Shown here piece after piece: positions 52,674-60,807 of a stretch of 64,000 nt of DNA (the stretch's first letter is position 1; the number at the start of each line of letters is the position of its first letter). The notes under the pieces were generated by a model. It was not told where the DNA came from, did not search any database, and saw only the letters and a program-made list of their open reading frames with translations. Location of the stretch: positions 924,461 to 988,460 of the forward strand of contig CAVZUJ010000009.1 in the NCBI GenBank assembly GCA_963778525.1. Direction: 5' to 3'. The position numbers and the translations under genes are program-made. The stretch is from Schlegelella_A sp963778525. GTDB lineage: Bacteria; Pseudomonadota; Gammaproteobacteria; Burkholderiales; Burkholderiaceae_C.

Positions 52674-53813
52674 ATGATCCCGCGCCATCGCAGCTCCGCC
52701 GTTCCGCTGACGTGGCTGTACGTTGCGCTCATCGTCTACGCCAGTCTCTATCCCTTCGCCGGCTGGCGGGTGCCGGGCGTCGGGCCGCTCGACTTCATGC
52801 TGCTCGGCTGGCCGCACTGGTGGACGTGGTTCGATCTCATCTCCAACCTGCTCGGCTACATGCCGCTCGGCTTCCTGCTGTTCGTCGCCCTGATCCGCAG
52901 CGGCCGCCCGGCAGGCCGGGCGGCGTGGCTCGCTTCGGCAGCGGGGACGCTCCTGTCCTTCTCGATGGAGACGCTGCAGAACTACCTGCCGATGCGCGTC
53001 TCCTCGAACGTCGATCTCGGCCTGAACGCACTTGGCACCGTGCTCGGCGTGGCGGTCGGCCTGCTCCTGCAATGGCGCGGCGGCATCGAGCGCTGGCAGA
53101 AAATTCGCGAGCGCTGGTTCGTGCGCCGCAGCGCCGGCGGCATGGCGATGCTGATCCTCTGGCCGATCGGTCTGCTTTTTCCCACGGCCGTGCCGTTCGG
53201 GCTCGGTCACGTCCTCGGCCGCCTGCAGCCGCTGCTGGCCGACTGGCTGCAGGGCACGCCGGCCGAGAGCTGGACCGAGGGCTGGGCTGCGGTGGCGACC
53301 AAGCAGGCCGAAGCGGTCGCGCTGTCGCCAGCGAGCGAGCTGTCGATCATCGTTCTTGGACTGCTCGCGCCGTGCCTCATCGCCTTCACCATCGCCACGC
53401 CGGGCTGGCGTCGTGCCGCGCTGGTGCTCGGCGCTGCAGCACTCGGCGCTTCGACCACGACCTTGTCGACGGCGCTCAACTTCGGCCCGCAGCACGCGCT
53501 GGCCTGGGTCACGCCGCCTGCCGGGCAGGGCATGCTGGTCGGCATGGCCGCGGCCGCACTGCTGAGCCTGGTGCCCGGCCGCGTCGCTGCCGGCTTCGGC
53601 CTCATCGCCTTGACGGCCCTGGTGATGCTGGTGGCGCGGGCGCCGGCCGATCCGTACTTCGCGGAGAGCCTCAACGGCTGGGAGCAGGGGCGCTTCATCC
53701 GTTTTCACGGTGCGGCGCAATGGGTCGGCTGGGTCTGGCCCTATGCTGCCTTGACCTACCTGCTGGCGAGGTTGGCCGCGCGCGAGCCGAGAGGCACGAG
53801 CGCCGGCTTCTAG
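52674..53813 (+). CDS. VanZ family membrane protein
   Basis: The protein is 379 residues. The VanZ domain is in the first 150: SLYPFAGWRVPGVGPLDFML, DLISNLLGYMPLGFLLFVAL, SFSMETLQNYLPMRVSSNVD and LGLNALGTVLGVAVG. About 230 further residues hold four or five more membrane segments and a periplasmic-looking portion (TPAESWTEGWAAVATKQAEA). The name comes from a teicoplanin-resistance protein, but stand-alone VanZ proteins have no defined activity. The 90-base gap before it shows no clear promoter. Confidence 0.85.
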   Translation: MIPRHRSSAVPLTWLYVALIVYASLYPFAGWRVPGVGPLDFMLLGWPHWWTWFDLISNLLGYMPLGFLLFVALIRSGRPAGRAAWLASAAGTLLSFSMETLQNYLPMRVSSNVDLGLNALGTVLGVAVGLLLQWRGGIERWQKIRERWFVRRSAGGMAMLILWPIGLLFPTAVPFGLGHVLGRLQPLLADWLQGTPAESWTEGWAAVATKQAEAVALSPASELSIIVLGLLAPCLIAFTIATPGWRRAALVLGAAALGASTTTLSTALNFGPQHALAWVTPPAGQGMLVGMAAAALLSLVPGRVAAGFGLIALTALVMLVARAPADPYFAESLNGWEQGRFIRFHGAAQWVGWVWPYAALTYLLARLAAREPRGTSAGF

Positions 53814-53823
53814 AATCCTTGCG

Positions 53824-54150
53824 ATGGGCTACTACCAGCGGCACATCTTCTTCTGCCTCAACGATCGCGAGAAGGGCGAAGACTCGTGCGCCCACCATGG
53901 CGCCAAGGACGGCTTCGATCACTGCAAGTCGCGGATCAAGTCCGAGAAGCTCTCCGGGCCGGGCCAGGTCCGGGTGAACAAGGCCGGCTGCATGGATCGC
54001 TGCGCCGGCGGCCCGGTGGCCGTGGTCTATCCGGAGGGCACCTGGTACACCTACGTCGACGCTGCCGACATCGACGAGATCGTCGACTCGCACCTCAAGC
54101 GCGGCAAGATCGTCGAGCGGTTGCTGCTGTCGCCCGACGTCGGGCGCTGA
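53824..54150 (+). CDS. Thioredoxin-like [2Fe-2S] ferredoxin
   Basis: The protein is 108 residues from ATG 53824, ten bases after the VanZ gene. The four cluster ligands follow the thioredoxin-like pattern: Cys11, then Cys22 in FFCLNDREKGEDSCAHHG, and the C-x3-C pair in VNKAGCMDRCAGGPVAVVYP. WYTYVDAADIDEIVDSHLKR is the usual C-terminal region. Such proteins carry one electron in the cytoplasm; the partner is unknown. Its stop overlaps the ATG of the hydrolase by one base. Confidence 0.92.
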   Translation: MGYYQRHIFFCLNDREKGEDSCAHHGAKDGFDHCKSRIKSEKLSGPGQVRVNKAGCMDRCAGGPVAVVYPEGTWYTYVDAADIDEIVDSHLKRGKIVERLLLSPDVGR

Positions 54151-54788
54151 TGAATCCACGTACGGTGCGCGAGTCGATCGCCGGGCCGGGCGGGCGCATC
54201 GAATGTGCCCTCGACCGGCCGGAGGGAACGCCTCTCGGCATCGCTGTCGTTTGCCACCCGCATCCGCAAGGCGGCGGAACGCTCGACAACAAGGTCGTGC
54301 AGACGCTGGCGCGCGCCTTCATGGAAGTGGGCTGGGCCAGCCTGCGTTTCAACTTTCGTGGCGTCGGCGGCTCCGAGGGCGCCTGGAACGAAGGCGTCGG
54401 CGAGCTCGACGACGCCATGACCGTCGTGCGCGCAGCGCGCGAGCGACCCGAGTTCGCCACCTTGCCGCTGGCCCTGGCCGGCTTCTCGTTCGGTGGCTTC
54501 ATCGCCGCGGCGGCGGCCGATCGCCTGGCCGAGGCCGACAAGCCGCGGCGCCTCGTCCTCGTCGCGCCCTCGACCGAGAAGCAGCAGGTGCCTGCAGTGC
54601 CGGGCGACAGCATCGTCATCGCCGGCGATGTCGACGAGCTCGTTCCGCTCACCGCCACGCTGGCCTGGGCCCGGCCGCAATCGCTCCCGGTGATCGTCTT
54701 TCCCGGCGTCGGCCATTTCTTCCATGGCCAGCTCGGCCTGCTCAAAAGCGTGGTCGTGCGTGAACTGCGCGGCCGCGAATCGCTCTGA
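54150..54788 (+). CDS. Alpha/beta hydrolase
   Basis: The protein is 212 residues. VVCHPHPQGGGTLDNKVVQT is the early strand and oxyanion region, LRFNFRGVGGSEGAW is a typical turn, GFSFGGFIAA is the nucleophile elbow with the Ser, and the late GDVDELVP and FPGVGHFFHG supply the Asp and His. The CHPHPxxGGT form is common in a group of bacterial hydrolases with unknown substrates. There is no signal peptide. It overlaps the ferredoxin gene by one base. Confidence 0.9.
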   Translation: MNPRTVRESIAGPGGRIECALDRPEGTPLGIAVVCHPHPQGGGTLDNKVVQTLARAFMEVGWASLRFNFRGVGGSEGAWNEGVGELDDAMTVVRAARERPEFATLPLALAGFSFGGFIAAAAADRLAEADKPRRLVLVAPSTEKQQVPAVPGDSIVIAGDVDELVPLTATLAWARPQSLPVIVFPGVGHFFHGQLGLLKSVVVRELRGRESL

Positions 54789-54818
54789 ACCTCTTCTTCC
54801 CTTCCAAGAAATCTCTCG

Positions 54819-56009
54819 ATGCCGATCGTCCGTTCGACCGCCGCGCGCCTCGCTGCGCTCTGCCTGGTCGTGTTCTCCTGCGCCGGCGCGCTGGCGCAGG
54901 TGCCGCAGCCGCCCGAAGTGGCTGCCAAGAGCTACATCGTGCTCGACCTAACGACCAACCAGACCCTGGCCGAGCGCAACGCCGATGCGCCGGCCGATCC
55001 TGCTTCGCTGACCAAGCTGATGACGGCCTATGTCGTCTTCCAGGCCCTGCGCGAGAAGAAGCTGACGCTCGAGCAGACGCTGCCGGTGTCGACGCGGGCC
55101 TGGGCCGAGCGCAAGGGCGGCGGCTCGCTGATGTTCATCGACACGACGATGCATCCGAAGGTCGACGAGCTGCTGCGTGGCCTGATCGCGGTCAGCGGCA
55201 ACGATGCGGCGGTGGCGCTGGCCGAAGGCGTCGGCGGCACGGTCGACAACTTCGTGGCCATGATGAACCGGCAGGCGCAGGCGATGGGCCTGAAGAACAC
55301 CGCGTTCAGGAACGTCACGGGCCTCACCGAGGCCGGGCACAAGAGCTCGGCGCGCGACCTCGCGATCACCGCGACGCACATCATCCGCGACTTCCCCGAG
55401 TACTTCCCGTACTACTCGATCAAGGAATTCAAGTACGACAACATCGCCCAGCCCAACCGCAACCTGCTGCTGCGCCGCGACCCGACCGTCGACGGCATGA
55501 AGACCGGCTTCACCGATGCCGCCGGCTACTGCCTGCTGGCGACGGCGCAGCGCGAGTTCCCCAACCTCGGCGACAAGGGCGGCGCCGGCAAGCGCCGGAT
55601 CATGACGGTGGTGCTCAACACGACCTCGATGGAGGCCCGTGCCAACGAGAGCCAGAAGCTGCTCAACTGGGGCTTCCAGGCCTTCGACACGATCCGTCTC
55701 TTCGACGACGGCAAGGCGATCGTGACGACACCGGTGTGGAAGGGCAAGCAGCCCGAAGCCAGGCTCGGCGCCGCAGGGGCGCTGTTCGTGAGCGTGCCCA
55801 AGGGCGAGGGCGGCCGCCTGCAGACCAAGGTCGAGCGCACCGATCCGCTGGTGGCGCCGCTGGCCAAGGGGCAGCGCGTCGGCACGATCAAGGTTGCCAC
55901 CTCGGCCGGCACGTCGGTGATCGACGTGCCGCTGGTGGTTCTGGAGCCGGTCGAGGTGGCCGGCATCTTCGGGCGTGCCTGGGATGCGATCCGTCTGTGG
56001 ATCAAGTAG
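54819..56009 (+). CDS. D-alanyl-D-alanine carboxypeptidase (PBP5/6, DacA/DacC type)
   Basis: The protein is 396 residues with a signal peptide (about 1-27, ending GALAQ). Penicillin-binding motifs in order are SLTK in ADPASLTKLMTAYVVF, SGN in IAVSGNDAAVALAEGVGG, and KTG in VDGMKTGFTDAAGYCLLATA. A C-terminal beta domain and an amphipathic end, VAGIFGRAWDAIRLWIK, anchor it to the outer face of the inner membrane. It removes the terminal D-Ala of peptidoglycan pentapeptides. The D-amino acid transaminase gene starts 33 bases later and could use the released D-Ala. Confidence 0.95.
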   Translation: MPIVRSTAARLAALCLVVFSCAGALAQVPQPPEVAAKSYIVLDLTTNQTLAERNADAPADPASLTKLMTAYVVFQALREKKLTLEQTLPVSTRAWAERKGGGSLMFIDTTMHPKVDELLRGLIAVSGNDAAVALAEGVGGTVDNFVAMMNRQAQAMGLKNTAFRNVTGLTEAGHKSSARDLAITATHIIRDFPEYFPYYSIKEFKYDNIAQPNRNLLLRRDPTVDGMKTGFTDAAGYCLLATAQREFPNLGDKGGAGKRRIMTVVLNTTSMEARANESQKLLNWGFQAFDTIRLFDDGKAIVTTPVWKGKQPEARLGAAGALFVSVPKGEGGRLQTKVERTDPLVAPLAKGQRVGTIKVATSAGTSVIDVPLVVLEPVEVAGIFGRAWDAIRLWIK

Positions 56010-56042
56010 TAAGCTGACTGCCTGACGGATCACGGGGCTGCG

Positions 56043-56940
56043 ATGCATTCGACGACGACGATTCCGGACGCACTGTGCTATCTGAACGGCGAATACCAGC
56101 CGCTTTCCGAAGCCAAGGTGTCGGTCCTCGACCGCGGCTTCGTCTTCGGCGACGGCATCTACGAAGTCGTGCCGGTCTACGGCCAGAAGCTGTTCCGCTT
56201 CGACGAGCACCTGGCGCGCCTCGGCCGCAGCCTGGCCAAGCTGCGGATCGAGAACCCGCACAACCGCGAGCAATGGCTGGAGCGCAGCAGGAAGCTGATC
56301 GCGGCGTTGCACGAGCATGGCGGCGCCACCGACCAGCTCGTCTATTTCCAGGTGACGCGCGGCGTGGCGCTGCGCGACCACGTCATGCCCAAAGGCATCG
56401 CGCCCACCGTCTTCATGATGGCCAGCCCGATGAAGGCGGCCAGCGGCGAGCAGCGGCATCAGGGCGTGGCCTGCATCAGCGCCCGCGACTTCCGCTGGGA
56501 GCGCGGCGACATCAAGAGCATCTCGCTGCTCGGCAACGTGCTGGCGCGGCAGATGTCGGCCGATCACGACGCGATCGAGACGATCATGTTCCGCGACGGC
56601 TTCCTGACCGAAGCCTCGGCCTCGAACGTCTGGATCGTCCATGAGGGCGCTTTGCTCGGGCCGCCGAAGAGCGAGCACGTGCTCGAAGGGATCCGGGTCG
56701 ACCTCATCAAGGAGCTTTGCGAGGAGTGCGGCGTGGCCTACAACCTGCGGCCGATCGCCGAGTCCGACGTCACGTCGGCCGACGAGGTGCTGCTGAGCTC
56801 GGCCACCAAGGAGGTTCTGCCGGTGACCAGCGCTCGATGGCCAGGCCGTCGGCCATGGCGCATTGCGCGGCAAGCCCGGGCCCGTCTACGCCAAGCTCTA
56901 CGAGGCCTATCAGCGCGCCAAGCGCGTCCAGTCGATCTGA
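56043..56940 (+). pseudogene. D-amino acid transaminase (Dat type), one frame break near the C-terminus
   Basis: The corrected protein is about 298 residues, a class-IV aminotransferase using PLP. The opening LCYLNGEYQPLSEAKVSVLD then RGFVFGDGIYEVVPVYG, the PLP Lys in GDIKSISLLGNVLARQ and the EASASNVWIVHEG segment are typical. One extra A at 56829 follows EVLPVT; the true end, ALDGQAVGHGALRGKPGPVY then AKLYEAYQRA, lies in the next frame to TGA 56940. As written, the unshifted frame continues with unlike sequence past the true end, into the next gene. It converts D-Ala and 2-oxoglutarate to pyruvate and D-Glu. The context with the carboxypeptidase supports the D-specific activity over branched-chain aminotransferase. 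Confidence 0.85.
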
Positions 56941-56995
56941 AGCGAGCGCGCCGCCAGGGGTTTGCATCCGCAAGAGACGCCCGCATATCGGAGCG

Positions 56996-57286
56996 ATGGA
57001 AACCGCACGCATGCAAGACATTCCGCCCGAGCAGTCGCTGATCGAATACCCGTCGCGCTTTCCCATCAAGGTGATGGGACTCAACGCCGATGGCTTCGTG
57101 GGCGCCGTCACGGAGATCGCCCGCCGCTTCGACCCGGCTTTCGATGCCACCGAGATCGAGCTCAGGCCGAGCAGCGGCTCGAAATACCTGGGGGTGACGA
57201 TCACCGTCAATGCCACCAGCCGCGAGCAGCTCGACGAGCTGTACCGGACGCTGTCGACCCATCCCATGGTCAAGGTCGTGCTGTGA
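56996..57286 (+). CDS. DUF493 (YbeD-like) family protein
   Basis: The protein is 96 residues from ATG 56996, preceded by CGGAG; the longer frame upstream is the transaminase read out of frame. LIEYPSRFPIKVMGLNADGF, RPSSGSKYLGVTITVNATSR and LDELYRTLSTHPMVKVVL match the ACT-like YbeD fold. YbeD is thought to be a small regulatory protein and is commonly found next to lipB, as here (25 bases upstream of lipB). No biochemical role is firmly known. Confidence 0.92.
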   Translation: METARMQDIPPEQSLIEYPSRFPIKVMGLNADGFVGAVTEIARRFDPAFDATEIELRPSSGSKYLGVTITVNATSREQLDELYRTLSTHPMVKVVL

Positions 57287-57311
57287 CCTGGCCGGCGCCC
57301 TGGCCCGGCGC

Positions 57312-57980
57312 ATGATCGTCAAGGCCCTCGGCCTGGTTGCCTACGACCTGGCCTTCGACGCGATGCGGGCCTTCACGGCGGCGCGGGACGGGCAGACAGC
57401 GGACGAGATCTGGCTGTGCCAGCACCCCGCCGTCTTCACCCAGGGCATTGCCGGCAAGCCCGAGCACGTGCTCGACGTTGGCGCCGTGCCGCTGGTGCAG
57501 ACCGACCGGGGCGGGCAGGTCACGTATCACGGGCCCGGCCAGGTCGTGGCCTATCCGCTGGTCGACCTGCGCCGGCTCGGGATCTACGTCAAGGAATACG
57601 TCTTTCGCCTCGAGCGCTCGCTGTTGCAGACGCTCGAGGCCCATGGCGTGACGGGGCACCGCGTACGCGGCGAGCCCGGCGTCTACGTGTGCCTCGACGA
57701 CCCGTTCGGTCACGCTGTGCACGTGCCGCCGCCCGACACCGCCTCGAAGTTCGCCGGCTTGGGCAAGATCGCGGCGATCGGCGTCAAGGTGAGCCGGCAT
57801 TGCACCTATCACGGCGTGGCGCTCAACGTCGCCATGGACCTGCGACCCTTCGAGCGCATCCATCCGTGCGGTCATGCCGGGCTGAAGACGATCGATCTTT
57901 CTACAATCGGGGTTCGTGCAGAGCCGGACCACGTGGCGAGCACGCTCGGCGACAAGCTCGCCCACCAACTGAGCCCGTGA
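57312..57980 (+). CDS. lipB: Octanoyl-[acyl-carrier-protein]:protein N-octanoyltransferase LipB
   Basis: The protein is 222 residues from ATG 57312. The substrate-binding motif is GGQVTYHGPGQVVAYPLVDL, the active-site Lys is in KIAAIGVKVSRHCTYHG, and the acyl-Cys in HPCGHAGLKTIDLS. LipB moves octanoate from ACP to apo lipoyl domains, forming a thioester intermediate. There is a short insertion (DPFGHAVHVPPPDTAS) between residues about 137 and 152. Its stop overlaps the lipA start by one base. Confidence 0.96.
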   Translation: MIVKALGLVAYDLAFDAMRAFTAARDGQTADEIWLCQHPAVFTQGIAGKPEHVLDVGAVPLVQTDRGGQVTYHGPGQVVAYPLVDLRRLGIYVKEYVFRLERSLLQTLEAHGVTGHRVRGEPGVYVCLDDPFGHAVHVPPPDTASKFAGLGKIAAIGVKVSRHCTYHGVALNVAMDLRPFERIHPCGHAGLKTIDLSTIGVRAEPDHVASTLGDKLAHQLSP

Positions 57981-58945
57981 TGACGACGCCCACCCTCTAC
58001 GACCCGACGCAAAAGCAGAAGGCCGAAGCCAAGACGGCGCGCATCCCGATCAAGATCGTGGCCGCGGAGACGCTGAAAAAGCCGGACTGGATCCGCGTCA
58101 AGGCCGGGTCGCCCACGACCCGCTTCTACGAGATCAAGAAGATCCTGCGCGAGCACAAGCTGCACACGGTCTGCGAGGAAGCCTCGTGCCCGAACATCGG
58201 CGAATGCTTCGGCAACGGTACGGCCACCTTCATGATCATGGGCGACAAGTGCACCCGGCGCTGCCCGTTCTGCGACGTCGGCCACGGCCGGCCCGACCCG
58301 CTCGATGCCGACGAGCCGCTCAATCTGGCCAGGACGATCGCGGCGCTGAAGCTGAAGTACGTCGTCATCACCAGCGTCGACCGCGACGACCTGCGCGACG
58401 GCGGTGCGGCCCATTTCGTGGCTTGCATCGAGAAGACGCGCGAGCTCTCGCCGGCCACCAGGATCGAGATCCTCACGCCCGATTTCCGTGGCCGCATGGA
58501 CCGCGCGCTCGAGATCCTCAAGGCCGCGCCGCCCGACGTGATGAATCACAACCTCGAGACGACGCCGCGCTTGTACAAGGAAGCACGTCCGGGCTCCGAC
58601 TACGCCTACTCGCTCAATCTCCTCAAGCGCTTCAAGGAGTTCGCGCCGGACGTGCCGACGAAGAGCGGCGTCATGGTCGGCCTGGGTGAGACCGACGACG
58701 AGATCCTGCAGGTGATGCGCGACATGCGGGCCCACGGCATCGACATGCTGACGATCGGCCAGTACCTCGCGCCGAGCTCGCACCATTTGCCGGTGCGCCG
58801 TTACGTGCATCCCGATACCTTCCGGATGTTCGAGCGCGAAGCCCAGGCCATGGGCTTCACGCACGCGGCAGTCGGCGCCTTGGTGCGGTCGAGCTATCAC
58901 GCCGACCAGCAGGCGCACGCGGCAGGCGTCACGTCGGCCGTCTGA
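57980..58945 (+). CDS. lipA: Lipoyl synthase LipA
   Basis: The protein is 321 residues from ATG 57980. The auxiliary cluster ligands are in CEEASCPNIGEC, the radical-SAM cluster in CTRRCPFC, and the C-terminal Ser ligand in RSSYHAD. TRRCPFCDVGHGRPDP, VVITSVDRDDLRDGGAAHF and KSGVMVGLGETDDEI are typical. It inserts two sulfurs into protein-bound octanoyl chains, completing lipoate after LipB. The next gene begins five bases after the stop. Confidence 0.97.
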   Translation: MTTPTLYDPTQKQKAEAKTARIPIKIVAAETLKKPDWIRVKAGSPTTRFYEIKKILREHKLHTVCEEASCPNIGECFGNGTATFMIMGDKCTRRCPFCDVGHGRPDPLDADEPLNLARTIAALKLKYVVITSVDRDDLRDGGAAHFVACIEKTRELSPATRIEILTPDFRGRMDRALEILKAAPPDVMNHNLETTPRLYKEARPGSDYAYSLNLLKRFKEFAPDVPTKSGVMVGLGETDDEILQVMRDMRAHGIDMLTIGQYLAPSSHHLPVRRYVHPDTFRMFEREAQAMGFTHAAVGALVRSSYHADQQAHAAGVTSAV

Positions 58946-58949
58946 GCGC

Positions 58950-59936
58950 ATGACGGCGGGGAACCCTCTCGCCGCCCCTGCGGTCGCCGATCCGCGGCTC
59001 GCCTGCGGCAATTGCCGCGCGCTCATGCTGCGGGTCTCGATGGACGGCCACTACGGCTCGAACGTCGATCTCGATGTCTGCCAGAGCTGCAACCTGGTCT
59101 GGTTCGACGACGTCGAGCTGGCGCGCTTGAGCGGGCTGGGCATGCTGGCCTTGATCGGCCGCATGGCCGAGGCCTATGGCCTGCCCTTCGAGCCGCTGCG
59201 GCCGACGTCGAGCTGCCCGCGCTGCGCCAGCAAGCTCGTCCTTGCGCACAACCAGTCGCGCTGGGGCCCCTCGGTGCAGCTGCAGTGCCCGCGGCGTGAC
59301 GGCGCCTATCAATCGTTCGCCCAGTTTCTCGAGGGCAAGGGTTTGCTGCGGCCGATGTCTCTGGCCGACCGCGCCACGCTGCTGCGCGACAAGGGCCGGA
59401 TCGACTGCGTCAACTGCGGGGCTGCGGTCGGCGTCGACGATCCGCGCTGTCCGTACTGCCAGTCCATTCCCAGTCTGCTGGATGTCGCTCGACTCGCCCG
59501 CTCGCTGGATCCCGAGGCACTGCTCGGCCCGACGCCGCTGCCAGGTGTGCAGGCCAAACAGGAAGCGATGCAATGCGCCGCTTGTGGCGCCGCCCTGCCG
59601 CCGGGGCAGACCATGAGCTGCGCGCAGTGCGGCGCGACGCTGGCGATCGCAAGCCTGCGCGAGGCCAACGCGGCAGTCCAGGCACTGGCGCCGGCGCTGC
59701 TCGCGGCGGCGGCCAAGCCCTCGGCCGAGGTCATCAAGCGGCGCCTCGATGCCCTCGACGCCGATCTGCCGCGCCGGCGCGAATGGGTGGCGGCCATGGA
59801 ACGCGACGCCGATCCCAAGTCGACGCGTTTCGACGAGAAGGAAGACGCAGACCCTTCGTTCGGCGCCCTTTCGAAGCCGGTTCGCGTCGTGCTGGCCGCG
59901 CTCGCGATCTGGTTGCTGTGGCGGTACCGGCGCTGA
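58950..59936 (+). CDS. Zinc-ribbon-rich protein with C-terminal membrane helix, unknown function
   Basis: The protein is 328 residues. Several C-x2-C knuckles are visible: CGNC and CQSC (first ribbon, about 19-45), CPRC (about 87), CVNC and CPYC (about 150-168), CAAC and CAQC (about 210-228). The first resembles TFIIB-type zinc ribbons with the WFDDVELARL-like ending. An alkaline-acidic linker (SRRREW... KEDADPSFG) leads to one membrane helix, VVLAALAIWLLWRYRR, at the very end. The protein would be anchored with the ribbons in the cytoplasm. I do not recognise a named family. ATG 58950 lies five bases after lipA, so it is likely co-transcribed. Confidence 0.75.
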   Translation: MTAGNPLAAPAVADPRLACGNCRALMLRVSMDGHYGSNVDLDVCQSCNLVWFDDVELARLSGLGMLALIGRMAEAYGLPFEPLRPTSSCPRCASKLVLAHNQSRWGPSVQLQCPRRDGAYQSFAQFLEGKGLLRPMSLADRATLLRDKGRIDCVNCGAAVGVDDPRCPYCQSIPSLLDVARLARSLDPEALLGPTPLPGVQAKQEAMQCAACGAALPPGQTMSCAQCGATLAIASLREANAAVQALAPALLAAAAKPSAEVIKRRLDALDADLPRRREWVAAMERDADPKSTRFDEKEDADPSFGALSKPVRVVLAALAIWLLWRYRR

Positions 59937-59973
59937 GACCGGCGACCGCGCGCAGCCGTCGACCGCCCCGTCC

Positions 59974-60795
59974 ATGAACGCGACTGTGCTCGCGCTGGGA
60001 GCGATCGCACTTTGGGCCACGCTTGCCTCGCTCGGCGTCGCTCTCGGTCACGTGCCGCCGTTTCTGTTGACGGGCCTGGCCCTGCTCGTGGGCAGCGTAC
60101 CGGCGTGGCCGCTGGCCCGGCAGTGGCGGGCACCGCCTTCGACCTTGCTGCTCGGCATCTACGGCCTGTTCGGCTTTCACTTCCTGCTCTTTGTCGCCTT
60201 GCAGCACGCCCCGCCGGTCGAGGCCAATCTCGTCAACTACCTCTGGCCGCTCTTCATCGTCGTCCTGGCGCCGTTGTTCCTGCCGAGCCTGGCGCTGCGC
60301 CCCGTGCATGTCGGCGCGGCGCTGGCCGGCTTCATCGGCGCGGCGATGGCGATCGCGGGAGGTCGCGGTCTGACCGGAGGCTTCGCCTGGGGCTACGTCG
60401 CGGCCCTGGGCTCCGCCTTCATCTGGGCCAGCTATTCCTTGCTCACCCGTCGTGTGCCGCACTTTCCAACCGCTGTCGTCGGCCTGTTCGCCCTCGTCTC
60501 GGGAGCTCTCGCATTGCTGTGCCACGCGGCGTTCGAGCCAAGCGTCGATCTCTCGGCACGCGACGCGTGGCTGATCGTGGCCACCGGGCTCGGCCCGCTC
60601 GGCGCCGCGTTCTATCTTTGGGACGCGGCATTGAAGCGCGGCGACCCGCGCCGCATCGGCATCCTCGCGTACCTGACGCCGCTCGCCTCCACGCTGTTGC
60701 TGGTGGCGACGACAGGCCGGCCGCTGACGATCTGGATCGCCGGTGCGACCCTGCTCATCGTCGGCGCCGCCGTTGCCGGCGTTCGGGCCCGCTGA
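59974..60795 (+). CDS. EamA/DMT-family exporter (YddG-like)
   Basis: The protein is 273 residues, about ten membrane helices in two EamA repeats. ATG 59974 opens MNATVLALGAIALWATLASL. VEANLVNYLWPLFIVVLAPL and GSAFIWASYSLLTRRVPHFP are close to the aromatic amino acid exporter YddG, in which the L-x-N-Y-L-W-P-L segment is characteristic. YddG relatives export aromatic amino acids and paraquat; the actual substrate is not proven. It faces the degenerate kinase gene, with 12 bases between. Confidence 0.88.
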   Translation: MNATVLALGAIALWATLASLGVALGHVPPFLLTGLALLVGSVPAWPLARQWRAPPSTLLLGIYGLFGFHFLLFVALQHAPPVEANLVNYLWPLFIVVLAPLFLPSLALRPVHVGAALAGFIGAAMAIAGGRGLTGGFAWGYVAALGSAFIWASYSLLTRRVPHFPTAVVGLFALVSGALALLCHAAFEPSVDLSARDAWLIVATGLGPLGAAFYLWDAALKRGDPRRIGILAYLTPLASTLLLVATTGRPLTIWIAGATLLIVGAAVAGVRAR

Positions 60796-60807
60796 GAATT
60801 TCTGCGG

